From: Sporichthyaceae bacterium
Lineage (GTDB): Bacteria > Actinomycetota > Actinomycetes > Sporichthyales > Sporichthyaceae
Direction: 5' to 3'
Assembly (NCBI GenBank): GCA_036269075.1
Contig: DATASX010000026.1
Span: 1 to 60,397 of the forward strand
DNA length: 60,397 nucleotides
Shown here piece by piece: positions 26,418 through 34,649 of this stretch. Each line of letters starts with the position of its first letter. Position 1 is the first letter of the stretch. The position numbers and the translations under genes are program-made. Below the pieces are notes generated by a model, which worked only from the letters and a program-made list of their open reading frames with translations, did no database searches and had not been told where the DNA came from.

Positions 26418-26447
26418 TATTACACCACGCGACGAAATTGTGTTATG
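26418..26447. promoter_or_regulatory. Candidate PaaX operator in paaX/CoA-ligase divergent region
   Basis: An AT-rich inverted repeat, TATTACAC (26418-26425) and GTGTTATG (26440-26447), 14 bp apart, lies just upstream of the PaaX start. The same half-site (ATATTACACT) recurs at 32321-32360. Probable -10 sequences overlap it, so binding would repress. Confidence 0.5.
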
Positions 26448-26503
26448 TTGCCGGCGCGTTCGTTCCTGCTGTGCGTATCCGCCCGGAGAGGCCGGTTGCC
26501 GGT

Positions 26504-28291
26504 ATGGCCACCCCTGTCGTCCCCGACGCCATCGACGTTGCACTCGGTGCTTCGTCCTTGTCGACGGCCTTTCTCGGCCGGGCGGCCGCGGCGCCGAACC
26601 AGATTGCCCTGCGCGAGTTCGGCTCGGACCGCTCGTTGAGGTTGGGGCAGTGGGCGAGCCGGTCCCGGGCGATCGCGGGCGGCTTGGTGCGGCTCGGCGT
26701 CGGACCCGGAGACCGCGTGGCGCTGTTGCTTTCGACCTGCATGGAGTTCCACCTGGTCGACATGGGCGCGCTGCTGCTCGGGGCTGTCCCGTTCTCGATG
26801 TACGTGACCTCTCCGGTCGTGCAGTTGGCCGAGATCGCCGCCAACGCAGCGCCGCGGGTGATCGTGACCGAGGCCGCGTTGGCGGACAAGGCTCGCGAAC
26901 TGGCGGCCGGGTGCCCGGCGATCGAGCACGTCGTGGTGCTGGGGGACAGAGCCGGAGGCCCGAGTGAGTACAGCCTCGCCGAGTTGGAACTCCTGTGCCC
27001 GGAGAGCTTCGACGCGGCGGCCCACGGCGCCTTGGCCACGCGGGAGGACATCTGCACGCTGGTCTACACATCGGGCACGACCGGGCCACCCAAGGGCGTG
27101 CAGTTCCGGCACGGCGCCATATTGCACTGCCTGGCCTCGATCCGGCAGCGATTCCCGACCTCGGCCGGGGACCGGGCCCTGTGCTACCTGCCGATGGCAC
27201 ACGTCGCGGAGCGGATCTACGGGCACTACGCGGCCTTCGTCTACGGCTACGAGGTCACCTCACTGGCCGACCTGGGTCGGATGTCTGAAGCGCTGTGCGC
27301 TGTGCGCCCGACCCGCTACTTCGGCACCCCGCGGTTCTACGAGAAGGTGCTGTCGGGCCTGCACCGCTTCCTCGGGGAGTCCCCGGACGGCAAGCGATTG
27401 CAGGAGGCGTGGGACGCCCGATGCGCTCGGGTACGGGCCGAGCAGACCGGACGACCGCTTCCTCCCGGCGACGACGCGGCCGACCGGGAGACCGTTCGGG
27501 TCCTGGCCGAGATCACGGGTCTGGATCAGACGCGCTTCGCCGTGGTGGCCGGCGCGCCGAGCACGTTGGAGGTGCTCGAGCAGATCGCGGCGCTCGGCAT
27601 TCCGATCAACGAGTTCTACGGTTCCTCGGAGGTCATCATCGTCACCGCTGGTCCGCCCGAGCGGGTCAAGCTCGGTACGGCCGGGACGGCGCTGGCCGGG
27701 GCGCAGCTGCGGCTGGCCGAGGACGGGGAGATTCTGGTGTCCGGGCCGACCGTGACGCCGGGCTACTTCCGCGACCCGGACCGGACCGCAGAGGTTCTGG
27801 ACGCCGAAGGGTGGTTCCACACCGGGGACATCGGCGAACTGGATCCCGACGGATACTTGCGCATCGTCGACCGCAAGAAGGCGCTGATCATCAACAGCGC
27901 AGGCAAGAACATGTCGCCGGCCAACATCGAGCAGGCGATCAAGACCGGGGAACCACTGCTGGCCCAGGTGTATGCCTTCGGCGACCGACGGTCCTACAAC
28001 GTCGCCCTGATCGTGCTCGATCGTGACGGGCTCGTCGCCCTGGCAGCCACCCTCGGCATCGATGACCCGGGATTCGCTGAACTGAGTCGGCGTCAGGAGA
28101 TCCTGCACGCGGTGGATGCGGCCGTCGCTCGTGGCAACGCTCGGCTGTCGCGGGTCGAGCAGATAAAGCGCTTCGTGGTCCTCGACCACGACTGGCCGCT
28201 GGGCGGCGAGGAACTGACGCCCACCGCCAAGCTCAAACGCCGCGAGATCGCCGCCAAGTACGCCGTCGAGATCGACGGCCTCTACGCCTGA
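26504..28291 (+). CDS. AMP-dependent acyl-CoA synthetase/ligase (FadD-like)
   Basis: 595 residues. It activates a carboxylic acid to its CoA thioester through an acyl-adenylate. Motifs in order: the P-loop VYTSGTTGPPKGVQF (about residues 187-201), CYLPMAHVAERIYGHY, INEFYGSSEVIIVTAG (A4/A5), WFHTGDIGELDPDGYLRIVD (A7) and DRKKALIINSAGKNMSP, with the catalytic Lys in LTPTAKLKRREI near the C-terminus. This is the long-chain/FadD15-like group, which has a long insert before the C-terminal domain. ATG 26504 is chosen; GGAGAGG lies about 12 bp upstream. An in-frame GTG at 26471 is an alternative. It forms an operon with the P450 gene 28 bp downstream. Confidence 0.92.
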   Translation: MATPVVPDAIDVALGASSLSTAFLGRAAAAPNQIALREFGSDRSLRLGQWASRSRAIAGGLVRLGVGPGDRVALLLSTCMEFHLVDMGALLLGAVPFSMYVTSPVVQLAEIAANAAPRVIVTEAALADKARELAAGCPAIEHVVVLGDRAGGPSEYSLAELELLCPESFDAAAHGALATREDICTLVYTSGTTGPPKGVQFRHGAILHCLASIRQRFPTSAGDRALCYLPMAHVAERIYGHYAAFVYGYEVTSLADLGRMSEALCAVRPTRYFGTPRFYEKVLSGLHRFLGESPDGKRLQEAWDARCARVRAEQTGRPLPPGDDAADRETVRVLAEITGLDQTRFAVVAGAPSTLEVLEQIAALGIPINEFYGSSEVIIVTAGPPERVKLGTAGTALAGAQLRLAEDGEILVSGPTVTPGYFRDPDRTAEVLDAEGWFHTGDIGELDPDGYLRIVDRKKALIINSAGKNMSPANIEQAIKTGEPLLAQVYAFGDRRSYNVALIVLDRDGLVALAATLGIDDPGFAELSRRQEILHAVDAAVARGNARLSRVEQIKRFVVLDHDWPLGGEELTPTAKLKRREIAAKYAVEIDGLYA

Positions 28292-28319
28292 ACCACCGTC
28301 ACCTGATCGGGAGCCCGAC

Positions 28320-29576
28320 ATGACGACCACGACACAGCGGACCGACGTCGAGACCTTCGCGTTCTGGGGCCTGCCCCGCAGCGAGCGGATGGCGGGATTC
28401 CGCTGGCTTCGGGAGAACGACCCGGTGTCCTGGCACCCGCCCGCCGAGTCGGCCTTGCTGCCCCCGGACGAGAACACCCGAGGCTTCTGGGCGCTGACCA
28501 AGCACAGCCATATCCTGGAGGCCGCACGCAGCCCGGTGTTCTGCTCGGGGCAGGGCATCTTCATGGAGGACATGCCTGAGGTGGTGCTCTACGGGGCGAT
28601 GTCGTTCCTGGCCATGGACGACCCCGAGCACGACGAGCTCCGCGCGCTGGTGGTGAAGGCGTTCAGCCCCGCCCGGATGCGAACCATGGAGGACTGGATC
28701 CGCGGCCACGCGCACGACGTGGTTGCCGCGATGGCCCCGCGAGGTGCGGGCGACATCGTCAAGGAGCTGGCCAAACTGCTGCCCGGACTGATCTACGCGC
28801 ACTACATCGGCGTGGAGGACCCCGAGCTTCGGGACAAGGTCGTTCGGGCCGCGGATCAGTTGGGATCGTGGAACGACCCGGAGTACACAGCCACCATGGA
28901 GCCTCTCGACGTCTTCGGCAACGCGGCGGACATCCTCACCGACGTCGCGCTCGAGCTGGCCGAGAAGCGGCGCAAGGAACCCGGGGAGGACATGGTGAGC
29001 TGGCTGGTGCAGGCCGAGATCGACGGCCGGCAGTTGGAGGACTACGAGATCTCCTCGTTCTTCGTCATGCTCTCCGGAGCCGCCAATGACACCACGGGGC
29101 ACGCGATCGCCCACTCGCTGCTGGAACTGCAACGCAACCCGGAGCAGAAGGCCTGGCTGTTGGAGGACTTCGAGGGACGCATCGACACCGCCGTCGACGA
29201 ACTGCTGCGCTGGCGCTCACCGTTGGTGCACTTCCGGCGGACCGCGACCGAGGACTACGAGCTGGGCGGAAGGACGATCAAGGCCGGGGACAAGGTCGTG
29301 CTCTGGTACGACTCGGGCAACCACGACGCCGACGTGTTCAGCGACCCGGACCGGCTGGACCTGTCCCGCAAACCCAACCGTCACCTGTCCTTCGGCGGCG
29401 GCGGTGTGCACTACTGCCTCGGCCAGGCGCTCGGGAAGGCCCTGCTGCGGGCGGCGCTGCGAGAGGTCTACACCCAGCTGCCCGACATCCTCATCGGCGA
29501 GCCCGAGGAGGGCCTGTCCAACCTGTTCAACCACATGAACAAACTGCCCGCCACCTGGACGCCGCCGAAGGTCTGA
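28320..29576 (+). CDS. Cytochrome P450
   Basis: 418 residues, a soluble bacterial P450 that hydroxylates a substrate with electrons from ferredoxin. The heme-binding loop is LSFGGGGVHYCLGQALG (Cys about 366). The K-helix ExxR is in ELLRWRSPLVHFRR. The I-helix reads MLSGAANDTTGHAIAH, with Asn-Asp-Thr-Thr in place of the common GNETT. The layout resembles the CYP124/125/142-type and related actinobacterial fatty acid/steroid/terpenoid hydroxylases, but I cannot fix the subfamily. It is co-transcribed with the CoA ligase, and a ferredoxin gene sits nearby on the other strand. Confidence 0.92.
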   Translation: MTTTTQRTDVETFAFWGLPRSERMAGFRWLRENDPVSWHPPAESALLPPDENTRGFWALTKHSHILEAARSPVFCSGQGIFMEDMPEVVLYGAMSFLAMDDPEHDELRALVVKAFSPARMRTMEDWIRGHAHDVVAAMAPRGAGDIVKELAKLLPGLIYAHYIGVEDPELRDKVVRAADQLGSWNDPEYTATMEPLDVFGNAADILTDVALELAEKRRKEPGEDMVSWLVQAEIDGRQLEDYEISSFFVMLSGAANDTTGHAIAHSLLELQRNPEQKAWLLEDFEGRIDTAVDELLRWRSPLVHFRRTATEDYELGGRTIKAGDKVVLWYDSGNHDADVFSDPDRLDLSRKPNRHLSFGGGGVHYCLGQALGKALLRAALREVYTQLPDILIGEPEEGLSNLFNHMNKLPATWTPPKV

Positions 29577-29584
29577 GGGTCGGC

Positions 29585-29607
29585 GACCGAGGTGAGCCAC
29601 CTCGGTC
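29585..29607. terminator. Hairpin between convergent P450 and thioesterase genes
   Basis: GACCGAGGT-(5 bp)-ACCTCGGTC is a perfect 9-bp stem placed 8 bp after the P450 stop and overlapping the thioesterase stop. It has no T-run, as is usual in high-GC actinobacteria. It could terminate both operons. Confidence 0.55.
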
Positions 29608-30406
29608 ATGAGCCACCGAACATCCGGCCCTGGGTCAGCGCTGTCGCGCGCAACGTTCCGTCCTGCCCGCGCACCGTGCCCCCGCAGGTGACGAATCCGT
29701 CGTCACCGGTTCTCGCCTTCGCGTCCAACCGGAGCCAACCGGTGCTCGGTCGCGGGCTTTCCCACGCCACGCTGATGTCCAGGCTGAACCCCAGGGTGTC
29801 GCGCAACCCGGTCTCACGCAGGGCGGCGTCCATGAGGTGGGCGTCGGCCACCATCAGGTCCAGGACCTGGCCGGCGAACATGTCTGGACCGATCTCCTTG
29901 CCGGGGCGCGCCCACAGCGCCACGCGTCGTCCGCCCCCGCGTTGGTCGGGGTCAGCCGGATAGTCGACGGCGCGCTCGTCGAGGAAGCCCATGCAGGGCC
30001 ACATCTGGGGGAGCCAGTCCAACGACGGGCAGTTCTCCGGGCTGGGCTCGATGCCGCGCGGTGCGGCCGCGGGCGAGGCCGGCGGACGGTCGCCGAACCA
30101 GACGTCGCAGGCGAGAATCGGACGCCCGGCCTGCTCGGCGTTCACCCGGCCGGCCCACAAGCTGCGGCCGGTGCGCAGTTCGGTGACGTGCAGCGAGATC
30201 GGACCGGGCCGCGCAGCCTCCAGGAACATGACGTGCGTGCTGACCGCATACGGATGCGACGAGACGGTTCGCGCGGCGCTCAAGGCAAGCGCTGCGGTGT
30301 AGCCGCCGAACACGCGGTCGGCGAAGGTCCAGTCCGGGCCGATCACCCGGCTGAACCCGGCCTCGGTGGCATCCAGGGCCAAGTCGTCCAGGCTCAGCGT
30401 GGACAT
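29606..30406 (-). CDS. Acyl-CoA thioesterase (double hotdog, TesB-like)
   Basis: 266 residues with two hotdog halves. The first has FADRVFGGYTAALALSAA and PYAVSTHVMFLEAARPG (the HxxFLRPG-like pattern). The second has DLMVADAHLMDAALRETG and LGFSLDISVAWESPRP. Such enzymes release free acid from acyl-CoA. It ends the minus-strand operon with ferredoxin (16-bp gap) and the flavin oxidoreductase. In this island it could recycle CoA from dead-end thioesters made by the opposing ligase. Confidence 0.82.
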   Translation of the reverse strand: MSTLSLDDLALDATEAGFSRVIGPDWTFADRVFGGYTAALALSAARTVSSHPYAVSTHVMFLEAARPGPISLHVTELRTGRSLWAGRVNAEQAGRPILACDVWFGDRPPASPAAAPRGIEPSPENCPSLDWLPQMWPCMGFLDERAVDYPADPDQRGGGRRVALWARPGKEIGPDMFAGQVLDLMVADAHLMDAALRETGLRDTLGFSLDISVAWESPRPSTGWLRLDAKARTGDDGFVTCGGTVRGQDGTLRATALTQGRMFGGS

Positions 30407-30421
30407 GGCGCTGACGGTACG

Positions 30422-30736
30422 TCAGGTCCAGGGGCGGGCGGCCACCAAGGGGTGGTCACCACCCAGCGGGCCGTACCGCTTGGCGCTGCCGGGGGAGCCC
30501 AAAGGGAGCAGGAACTCGGCGTTGATCAGGGTGTATCCGGCCTGGGCCGCGGGGACCTCGTCGGAATGAAAGATCGCCTCGACCGGGCACGCGTACTCGC
30601 AAGCCCCGCAGGTCACGCATTCGTCCGGGTGGATGTAGAACATCCGCTCGCCCTGGTATATGCAGTCGACCGGACAAGCCGGCAGGCACGAGCCGTCGAC
30701 GCAGTCGATGCACGCCTCGGTGATCACATAAGTCAT
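30422..30736 (-). CDS. Ferredoxin, 7Fe/8Fe FdxA type
   Basis: 104 residues. It has an MTYVI start and two clusters of cysteines: [20 protein letters not shown] and [20 protein letters not shown]. This matches FdxA-type ferredoxins with a [3Fe-4S] and a [4Fe-4S] cluster, although an additional Cys in CIDC makes an 8Fe form possible. The C-terminal 35 residues are an extension. It lies 6 bp after the flavin oxidoreductase gene and probably passes electrons to the P450 across the convergent junction. Confidence 0.92.
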   Translation of the reverse strand: MTYVITEACIDCVDGSCLPACPVDCIYQGERMFYIHPDECVTCGACEYACPVEAIFHSDEVPAAQAGYTLINAEFLLPLGSPGSAKRYGPLGGDHPLVAARPWT

Positions 30737-30742
30737 CGGCGA

Positions 30743-32269
30743 TCAGCGCATGAACTCGGGCAGCAGGGTCAGGAAGTCCCGGCCGGTGACCGCGTTGGCG
30801 CACAGGATCGCGCCATGCGCTGCGGCGCTGGTGCCGACGTCGGTCTGGGTCACGGTGTCGCCGGTGAAGAACAGGTTCGGGATCGTCGGGTGGAACACCG
30901 GGGGGCGCCGGTCGCCGATGAAACCCGGGGTAGGCGCGACGCCGTACTCGCGGTCAGTGAGTACCCACATGTACCACTCGACGACATCGTCGAACTGCGG
31001 GTACTGCGTTCGCAGGAACTCCATCTGAGAGTCGATCAGGGCGTCGACCAGGTCGCGGTCGTGGGCCTCGTCAGGTCCGCGGCGCCAAAGCGCCAACCAG
31101 GTCTGCAGCAAAACCTTCTCGCTGCCGTCGAGCACCCGATCGGGATCGATCAACGAGGTCTGCTCGTAGGACATCAACGGGGTGCCGCCCCGGACCTGCG
31201 GCCGATCCAGCTGGGCCAGGAACAAGCCCTTGGGCCAGCGCTTCTCCAGTGGCTCGGAAAGGCAGATGTGCGCCAGGATCCCGCCGATCGGCTGCAGATG
31301 CTCCAGACGTTGGTTCATCTCGTCCGGGAAGTGCTGGGCCGGGATGATCTGATGCACGGTGTCCATCGGCAGGTTGGAGATCACCGTCTTGGTGCGGATG
31401 GTCTCCAAGGTCCGATCGTGTCGGCCGTACTCGACCTCGACGCCGACCGCGCGGTGGTTCTCGATCAACACCTGGCGTACCCGGGCGTCGGTGCGGATCT
31501 CCCCGCCGTTCTCGGTGATCACCTCGGCGAACGCGATCGCGACGTTCTTGAAACCCCCGGCGACGTCGCCCATCCCCCCGCCTCCGGTCAGGTGCGAACC
31601 GGTGGCGCTGGTCATGTTGTTGCACCGGATCCACTCACCGGCCGAGGCGTCGCGTTCCCCGTTCACACACATCTGGAACCTGGCAAGGGTGACGTAGTAG
31701 TCCTGGACCAGTTTGTCCGAGGTCATCGACTCCATGTAGGTACGGATGTCGACGTGGTCGTAGATCGCGGATTCCTTGGCAGAGAGGCGGAACCGCGCGG
31801 CGGCCACCCGGTTCTTCTCCCGACGGGACTCCTCCGGCCAGCTCCTGACGATCTCCGAAAGCTCGACGAACTCACCTTCGTGCCGGACCAGCAGACCCAC
31901 CTGATTGACCGTCGGGATCGACTTACCGAACGCCTTCGCCAGCACCGAGTACCGGTTCCGACTGCCCGCGGACACCCCGTGCCAGGCTGAGTCGAGGATG
32001 AAGTTCTCGAAAAGCTTGTGCTCGGTGATGATCTCGCCGACCGAGGGCCGGCTGCGCACGATGTGCACACCCGCGGCGCCCTGCATCAGCCGCCGGTACT
32101 CCTTCTCGGTGTAGCTGCCATGAAGACCACCGAAGGAGATGATCCGCCCCCCGATCTCGGACTCCTTCTCCAGCACCAGCACCTTGCGGTTGTCCAACGC
32201 CGCCAGGAGCGCTCCGGTGATAAGCCCACCCATTCCGGCGCCGATGATCACGACATCGTGCTGGTCCAT
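30743..32269 (-). CDS. FAD-dependent oxidoreductase, phytoene desaturase/amine oxidase-like
   Basis: 508 residues. The N-terminal Rossmann motif is DVVIIGAGMGGLITGALLAA, followed by VLVLEKESEIGGRIISFGG. The C-terminal FAD signature is NLFFTGDTVTQTDVGTSAAAHGAI. The middle resembles CrtI/all-trans-retinol saturase-type desaturases. It is a cytoplasmic or membrane-associated flavoenzyme that probably desaturates or isomerises a hydrophobic substrate. ATG 32269 is chosen (GGAG about 7 bp upstream). It leads the operon with ferredoxin and thioesterase and has a 40-bp near-palindrome 52 bp upstream. Confidence 0.85.
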   Translation of the reverse strand: MDQHDVVIIGAGMGGLITGALLAALDNRKVLVLEKESEIGGRIISFGGLHGSYTEKEYRRLMQGAAGVHIVRSRPSVGEIITEHKLFENFILDSAWHGVSAGSRNRYSVLAKAFGKSIPTVNQVGLLVRHEGEFVELSEIVRSWPEESRREKNRVAAARFRLSAKESAIYDHVDIRTYMESMTSDKLVQDYYVTLARFQMCVNGERDASAGEWIRCNNMTSATGSHLTGGGGMGDVAGGFKNVAIAFAEVITENGGEIRTDARVRQVLIENHRAVGVEVEYGRHDRTLETIRTKTVISNLPMDTVHQIIPAQHFPDEMNQRLEHLQPIGGILAHICLSEPLEKRWPKGLFLAQLDRPQVRGGTPLMSYEQTSLIDPDRVLDGSEKVLLQTWLALWRRGPDEAHDRDLVDALIDSQMEFLRTQYPQFDDVVEWYMWVLTDREYGVAPTPGFIGDRRPPVFHPTIPNLFFTGDTVTQTDVGTSAAAHGAILCANAVTGRDFLTLLPEFMR

Positions 32270-32320
32270 GTTGAGCTCCGGATCGCCGTGCAGCGGCCGT
32301 GCGCCACCGTCCTGGGACGG

Positions 32321-32360
32321 ATAATACACTGTTTGGTCACGAGACCACAAAGTGTAATAT
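32321..32360. promoter_or_regulatory. 40-bp near-palindrome, candidate operator (same half-site as 26418)
   Basis: The outer arms ATAATACACT (32321-32330) and AGTGTAATAT (32351-32360) match as inverted repeats in 9 of 10 positions. The inner arms TGGTC and GACCA flank a central ACGA. Counting the whole 40 bp, 16 of 20 positions pair. It lies upstream of the flavin-oxidoreductase operon and shares TATTACAC with the paaX/ligase region, so the same regulator may bind both. Confidence 0.6.
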
Positions 32361-32404
32361 CGACTGGGCTGGTGCTCGCCGAGCCGCAATCTCCGGCAAC
32401 ACCG

Positions 32405-33877
32405 TCAATGCCGCCCGGCCACACGGCGCAGGTGTCCGGCGTAGTGAGTGGGCGTCAGCGTGCGCAGACCCTCCACGATCCGGTTACCGGAATGCCGGGT
32501 GGGCGCACCCATGTCGGTGAGCAGTTCGTCGAAGTGCCGGTAGTTGAACGGGGCCACGCAGGAGTTCTTGTAGGAGGCCAGGTCCATCGGGCGGTTCTGC
32601 CGGTACCACTGGAGTCGGTCCTCCACCTGACGTTGCATCAGGTCCCGGCTCGGTACGGAGAACCCCCCGGACCAGAGCTCGGCCAGCCAGTGGGCGGAAA
32701 GTTCCGCGGACAGCTGGCAGAACAGGCTGGAGTTGTAGCCGACGAAGCCCAACGTGGGTTGCGTCGGGGGCAGGATGTTGCGGTAGAGCCGGAAGTACCC
32801 GTCCGCGCCGATGATCTCGACCTGGGTCGACTCCTCCAGGAACGGCAGTGTGGGCAGGTATCCGGTGCCGTAGACCACGAGGTCGGCGGGGACGCGGCTA
32901 CCGTCGGCGAGCACCACCGCACCGGGGGAGTAGCCCGCCACGGTGCCGTGAAGGGCGCGGATCCGACCCTCGCGGACGGCGCCGTAGTAGCCCTTCGGGC
33001 ACACCGACAGGTTGCACCCGATCTGGGTCTCGAAGGGGTGCTCCGGCACCAGTCCCGCGCTGCCCAACCGGAACTGCGCCTTCATCGCCAACTCGACAAG
33101 CCGCCAGAAGCCCCACACCACCGGTTTGCCGACCGAGTGCAGCAGGCGCTCGCCCGGCCGGGCATCCCACGGCTTGGACATCGACTCCACGAACCGGGAG
33201 TAGAACAACCACTTCACGTTGACGAAGCCGAGGAAGTACCGGGGGACCTTCCACATCGCGCGCCGGTAGACCAACGTCGTGGAACGGGCGCGCTCGGCGG
33301 CGTACGACGCCACGTCGGTCGCCGACTTCTGAAAGCCCACCACCACGACCCGCTTGTCGACCAACAACGCCGGGTCGGTGGCCTGCGAGGTGTGCAGGAT
33401 CTGCCCACCCGCGACGCGGAACTCGTCCATGCCGGGCACCTGCGGCAAATTGGGCCGGTTGAAGATGCCGGTGCACACCGCGACGTGGCTGAACCGCTCG
33501 CGCTCTGTTCCGTCGTCGCCCTCGTGGCTCACCGTCCACTGGTCGGTCCCCTCCCTGCGGACCGAGACGACCGAGCGGCCGAAGCGAACCAGGTCGGTGA
33601 CGCCGTTGTGCTTGGAGTAGTCCTCCAGGTATGCGTGCACGTGCGCGCCCTGCGGCCATTCGGGCAGGTCGGCCGACATCGGGTGCTCGGTGAACGAGTA
33701 CTGGTCCCGGTTGGTCTGCGTCGAGATGTTGGGATAGGACCGGTCCGGGTCCCACACCCCGCCCAGGTTGCGGCCACGTTCGAGGACGACCACCTCGAAT
33801 CCGCGGCCACGCAGCGCGCGGGCGGCGGAGATGCCGCTGATGCCGGCGCCGATGACGCAGGCCCGACGGGTGCTCAC
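32405..33877 (-). CDS. Flavin-containing monooxygenase (FMO/Baeyer-Villiger-like)
   Basis: 490 residues from GTG 33877. The FAD motif is CVIGAGISGISAARALRGRG, then VVVLERGRNLGGVW. The NADPH motif is KRVVVVGFQKSATDVAS, and VVYGTGYLPTLPFL is the usual C-terminal signature. HTSQATDP fills the place of the FMO fingerprint FxGxxxHxxxY/F. Members oxygenate N or S atoms or insert oxygen beside a ketone, using NADPH and O2. In this island a Baeyer-Villiger or ketone-oxidation step after P450 hydroxylation is plausible, but the substrate is unknown. Confidence 0.88.
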   Translation of the reverse strand: MSTRRACVIGAGISGISAARALRGRGFEVVVLERGRNLGGVWDPDRSYPNISTQTNRDQYSFTEHPMSADLPEWPQGAHVHAYLEDYSKHNGVTDLVRFGRSVVSVRREGTDQWTVSHEGDDGTERERFSHVAVCTGIFNRPNLPQVPGMDEFRVAGGQILHTSQATDPALLVDKRVVVVGFQKSATDVASYAAERARSTTLVYRRAMWKVPRYFLGFVNVKWLFYSRFVESMSKPWDARPGERLLHSVGKPVVWGFWRLVELAMKAQFRLGSAGLVPEHPFETQIGCNLSVCPKGYYGAVREGRIRALHGTVAGYSPGAVVLADGSRVPADLVVYGTGYLPTLPFLEESTQVEIIGADGYFRLYRNILPPTQPTLGFVGYNSSLFCQLSAELSAHWLAELWSGGFSVPSRDLMQRQVEDRLQWYRQNRPMDLASYKNSCVAPFNYRHFDELLTDMGAPTRHSGNRIVEGLRTLTPTHYAGHLRRVAGRH

Positions 33878-33938
33878 GGGTGGCGTTCTACCACGAACCC
33901 GCGGGCGAGCGGACCTATCCCGCTGGTCGTGTCTCGTG

Positions 33939-34559
33939 TCATGCCCAGCGCATGGTGTCCTCGGGGGCCAAGCGGGGCAGCCGCTCGAACCATGGGTCGG
34001 GGCCGGGGTGTCCGATGTTGACGACGAGGATGGAACCCCAGCGGCCGTCGGGGAAGAATTCGGCATCCATCCCGGCGGCGTCGAAGCCGGCCATCGGGCC
34101 GGCGGCCAGGCCGTGAGCCCGAACCGCGAGGATGAAGTAGCCGGCCTGCAGGATGGCGTTGAACCTCCCGGTGCCGGTCCGCATGTCCTCGTCGGCGTCG
34201 AAGACGTCCTTCATCTCGGGCCGGAACGGCAACAGGGTGGGGATGTGGTCATGGAAGCGGGTGTCCATCGCGAGGACGGCCACAGCGGGCGCCGAGGCGG
34301 TCTTGGCCTTGTTGCCGTCATTCATGTGCCGCACCAACCGGTCCCGTCCAGCTTGGGTGCGCACATAAAGAATCCGCAGTGGCTGGGTGTTGGCCGCGGT
34401 GGGTGCCCATTTGGCCAGCTCCCAGATCTCGGACAGCTCGGCGTCGCTGACCGGCGTCGGCGCGAACGTGTTCGCGGTGCGGGCCTCGGTGAAAAGCGCC
34501 GCGCGCCCGGCGTCGTCGAGCTTGCCCAGCGCCCTTGCGGTGTCGGTTTGGATGGTCAT
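33939..34559 (-). CDS. Nitroreductase family protein, RutE/malonic semialdehyde reductase-like
   Basis: 206 residues. It has RTANTFAPTPVSDAELSEIW, ELAKWAPTAANTQPLRILYV and a C-terminal LVVNIGHPGPDPWFERLPR, the pattern of the RutE/HadB-type nitroreductase subfamily. E. coli RutE reduces malonic semialdehyde to 3-hydroxypropionate in pyrimidine degradation, but no other rut gene is here. Actinobacterial relatives are often general NADPH-dependent reductases. ATG 34559 follows a region with two matching palindromes. It is separated from the FMO gene by 61 bp and may share its transcript. Confidence 0.82.
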   Translation of the reverse strand: MTIQTDTARALGKLDDAGRAALFTEARTANTFAPTPVSDAELSEIWELAKWAPTAANTQPLRILYVRTQAGRDRLVRHMNDGNKAKTASAPAVAVLAMDTRFHDHIPTLLPFRPEMKDVFDADEDMRTGTGRFNAILQAGYFILAVRAHGLAAGPMAGFDAAGMDAEFFPDGRWGSILVVNIGHPGPDPWFERLPRLAPEDTMRWA

Positions 34560-34584
34560 GTCTGCGCCCCCGTAGGACCGAACT

Positions 34585-34626
34585 GTTGATACGTCAACTA
34601 TAACTGAGGTGGTTGATCCGTCAACC
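34585..34626. promoter_or_regulatory. Two copies of a GTTGA-N4-TCAAC palindrome
   Basis: GTTGATACGTCAAC (34585-34598) and GGTTGATCCGTCAACC (34611-34626) are inverted repeats of the same motif, their centres about 27 bp apart. They lie directly upstream of the RutE-like gene. TTGA-N4-TCAA sites are typical of MarR-type and some other dimeric regulators. The regulator gene is not obvious nearby. Confidence 0.6.
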
Positions 34627-34649
34627 AAATGATGTGCGCGTGGCTCGGC

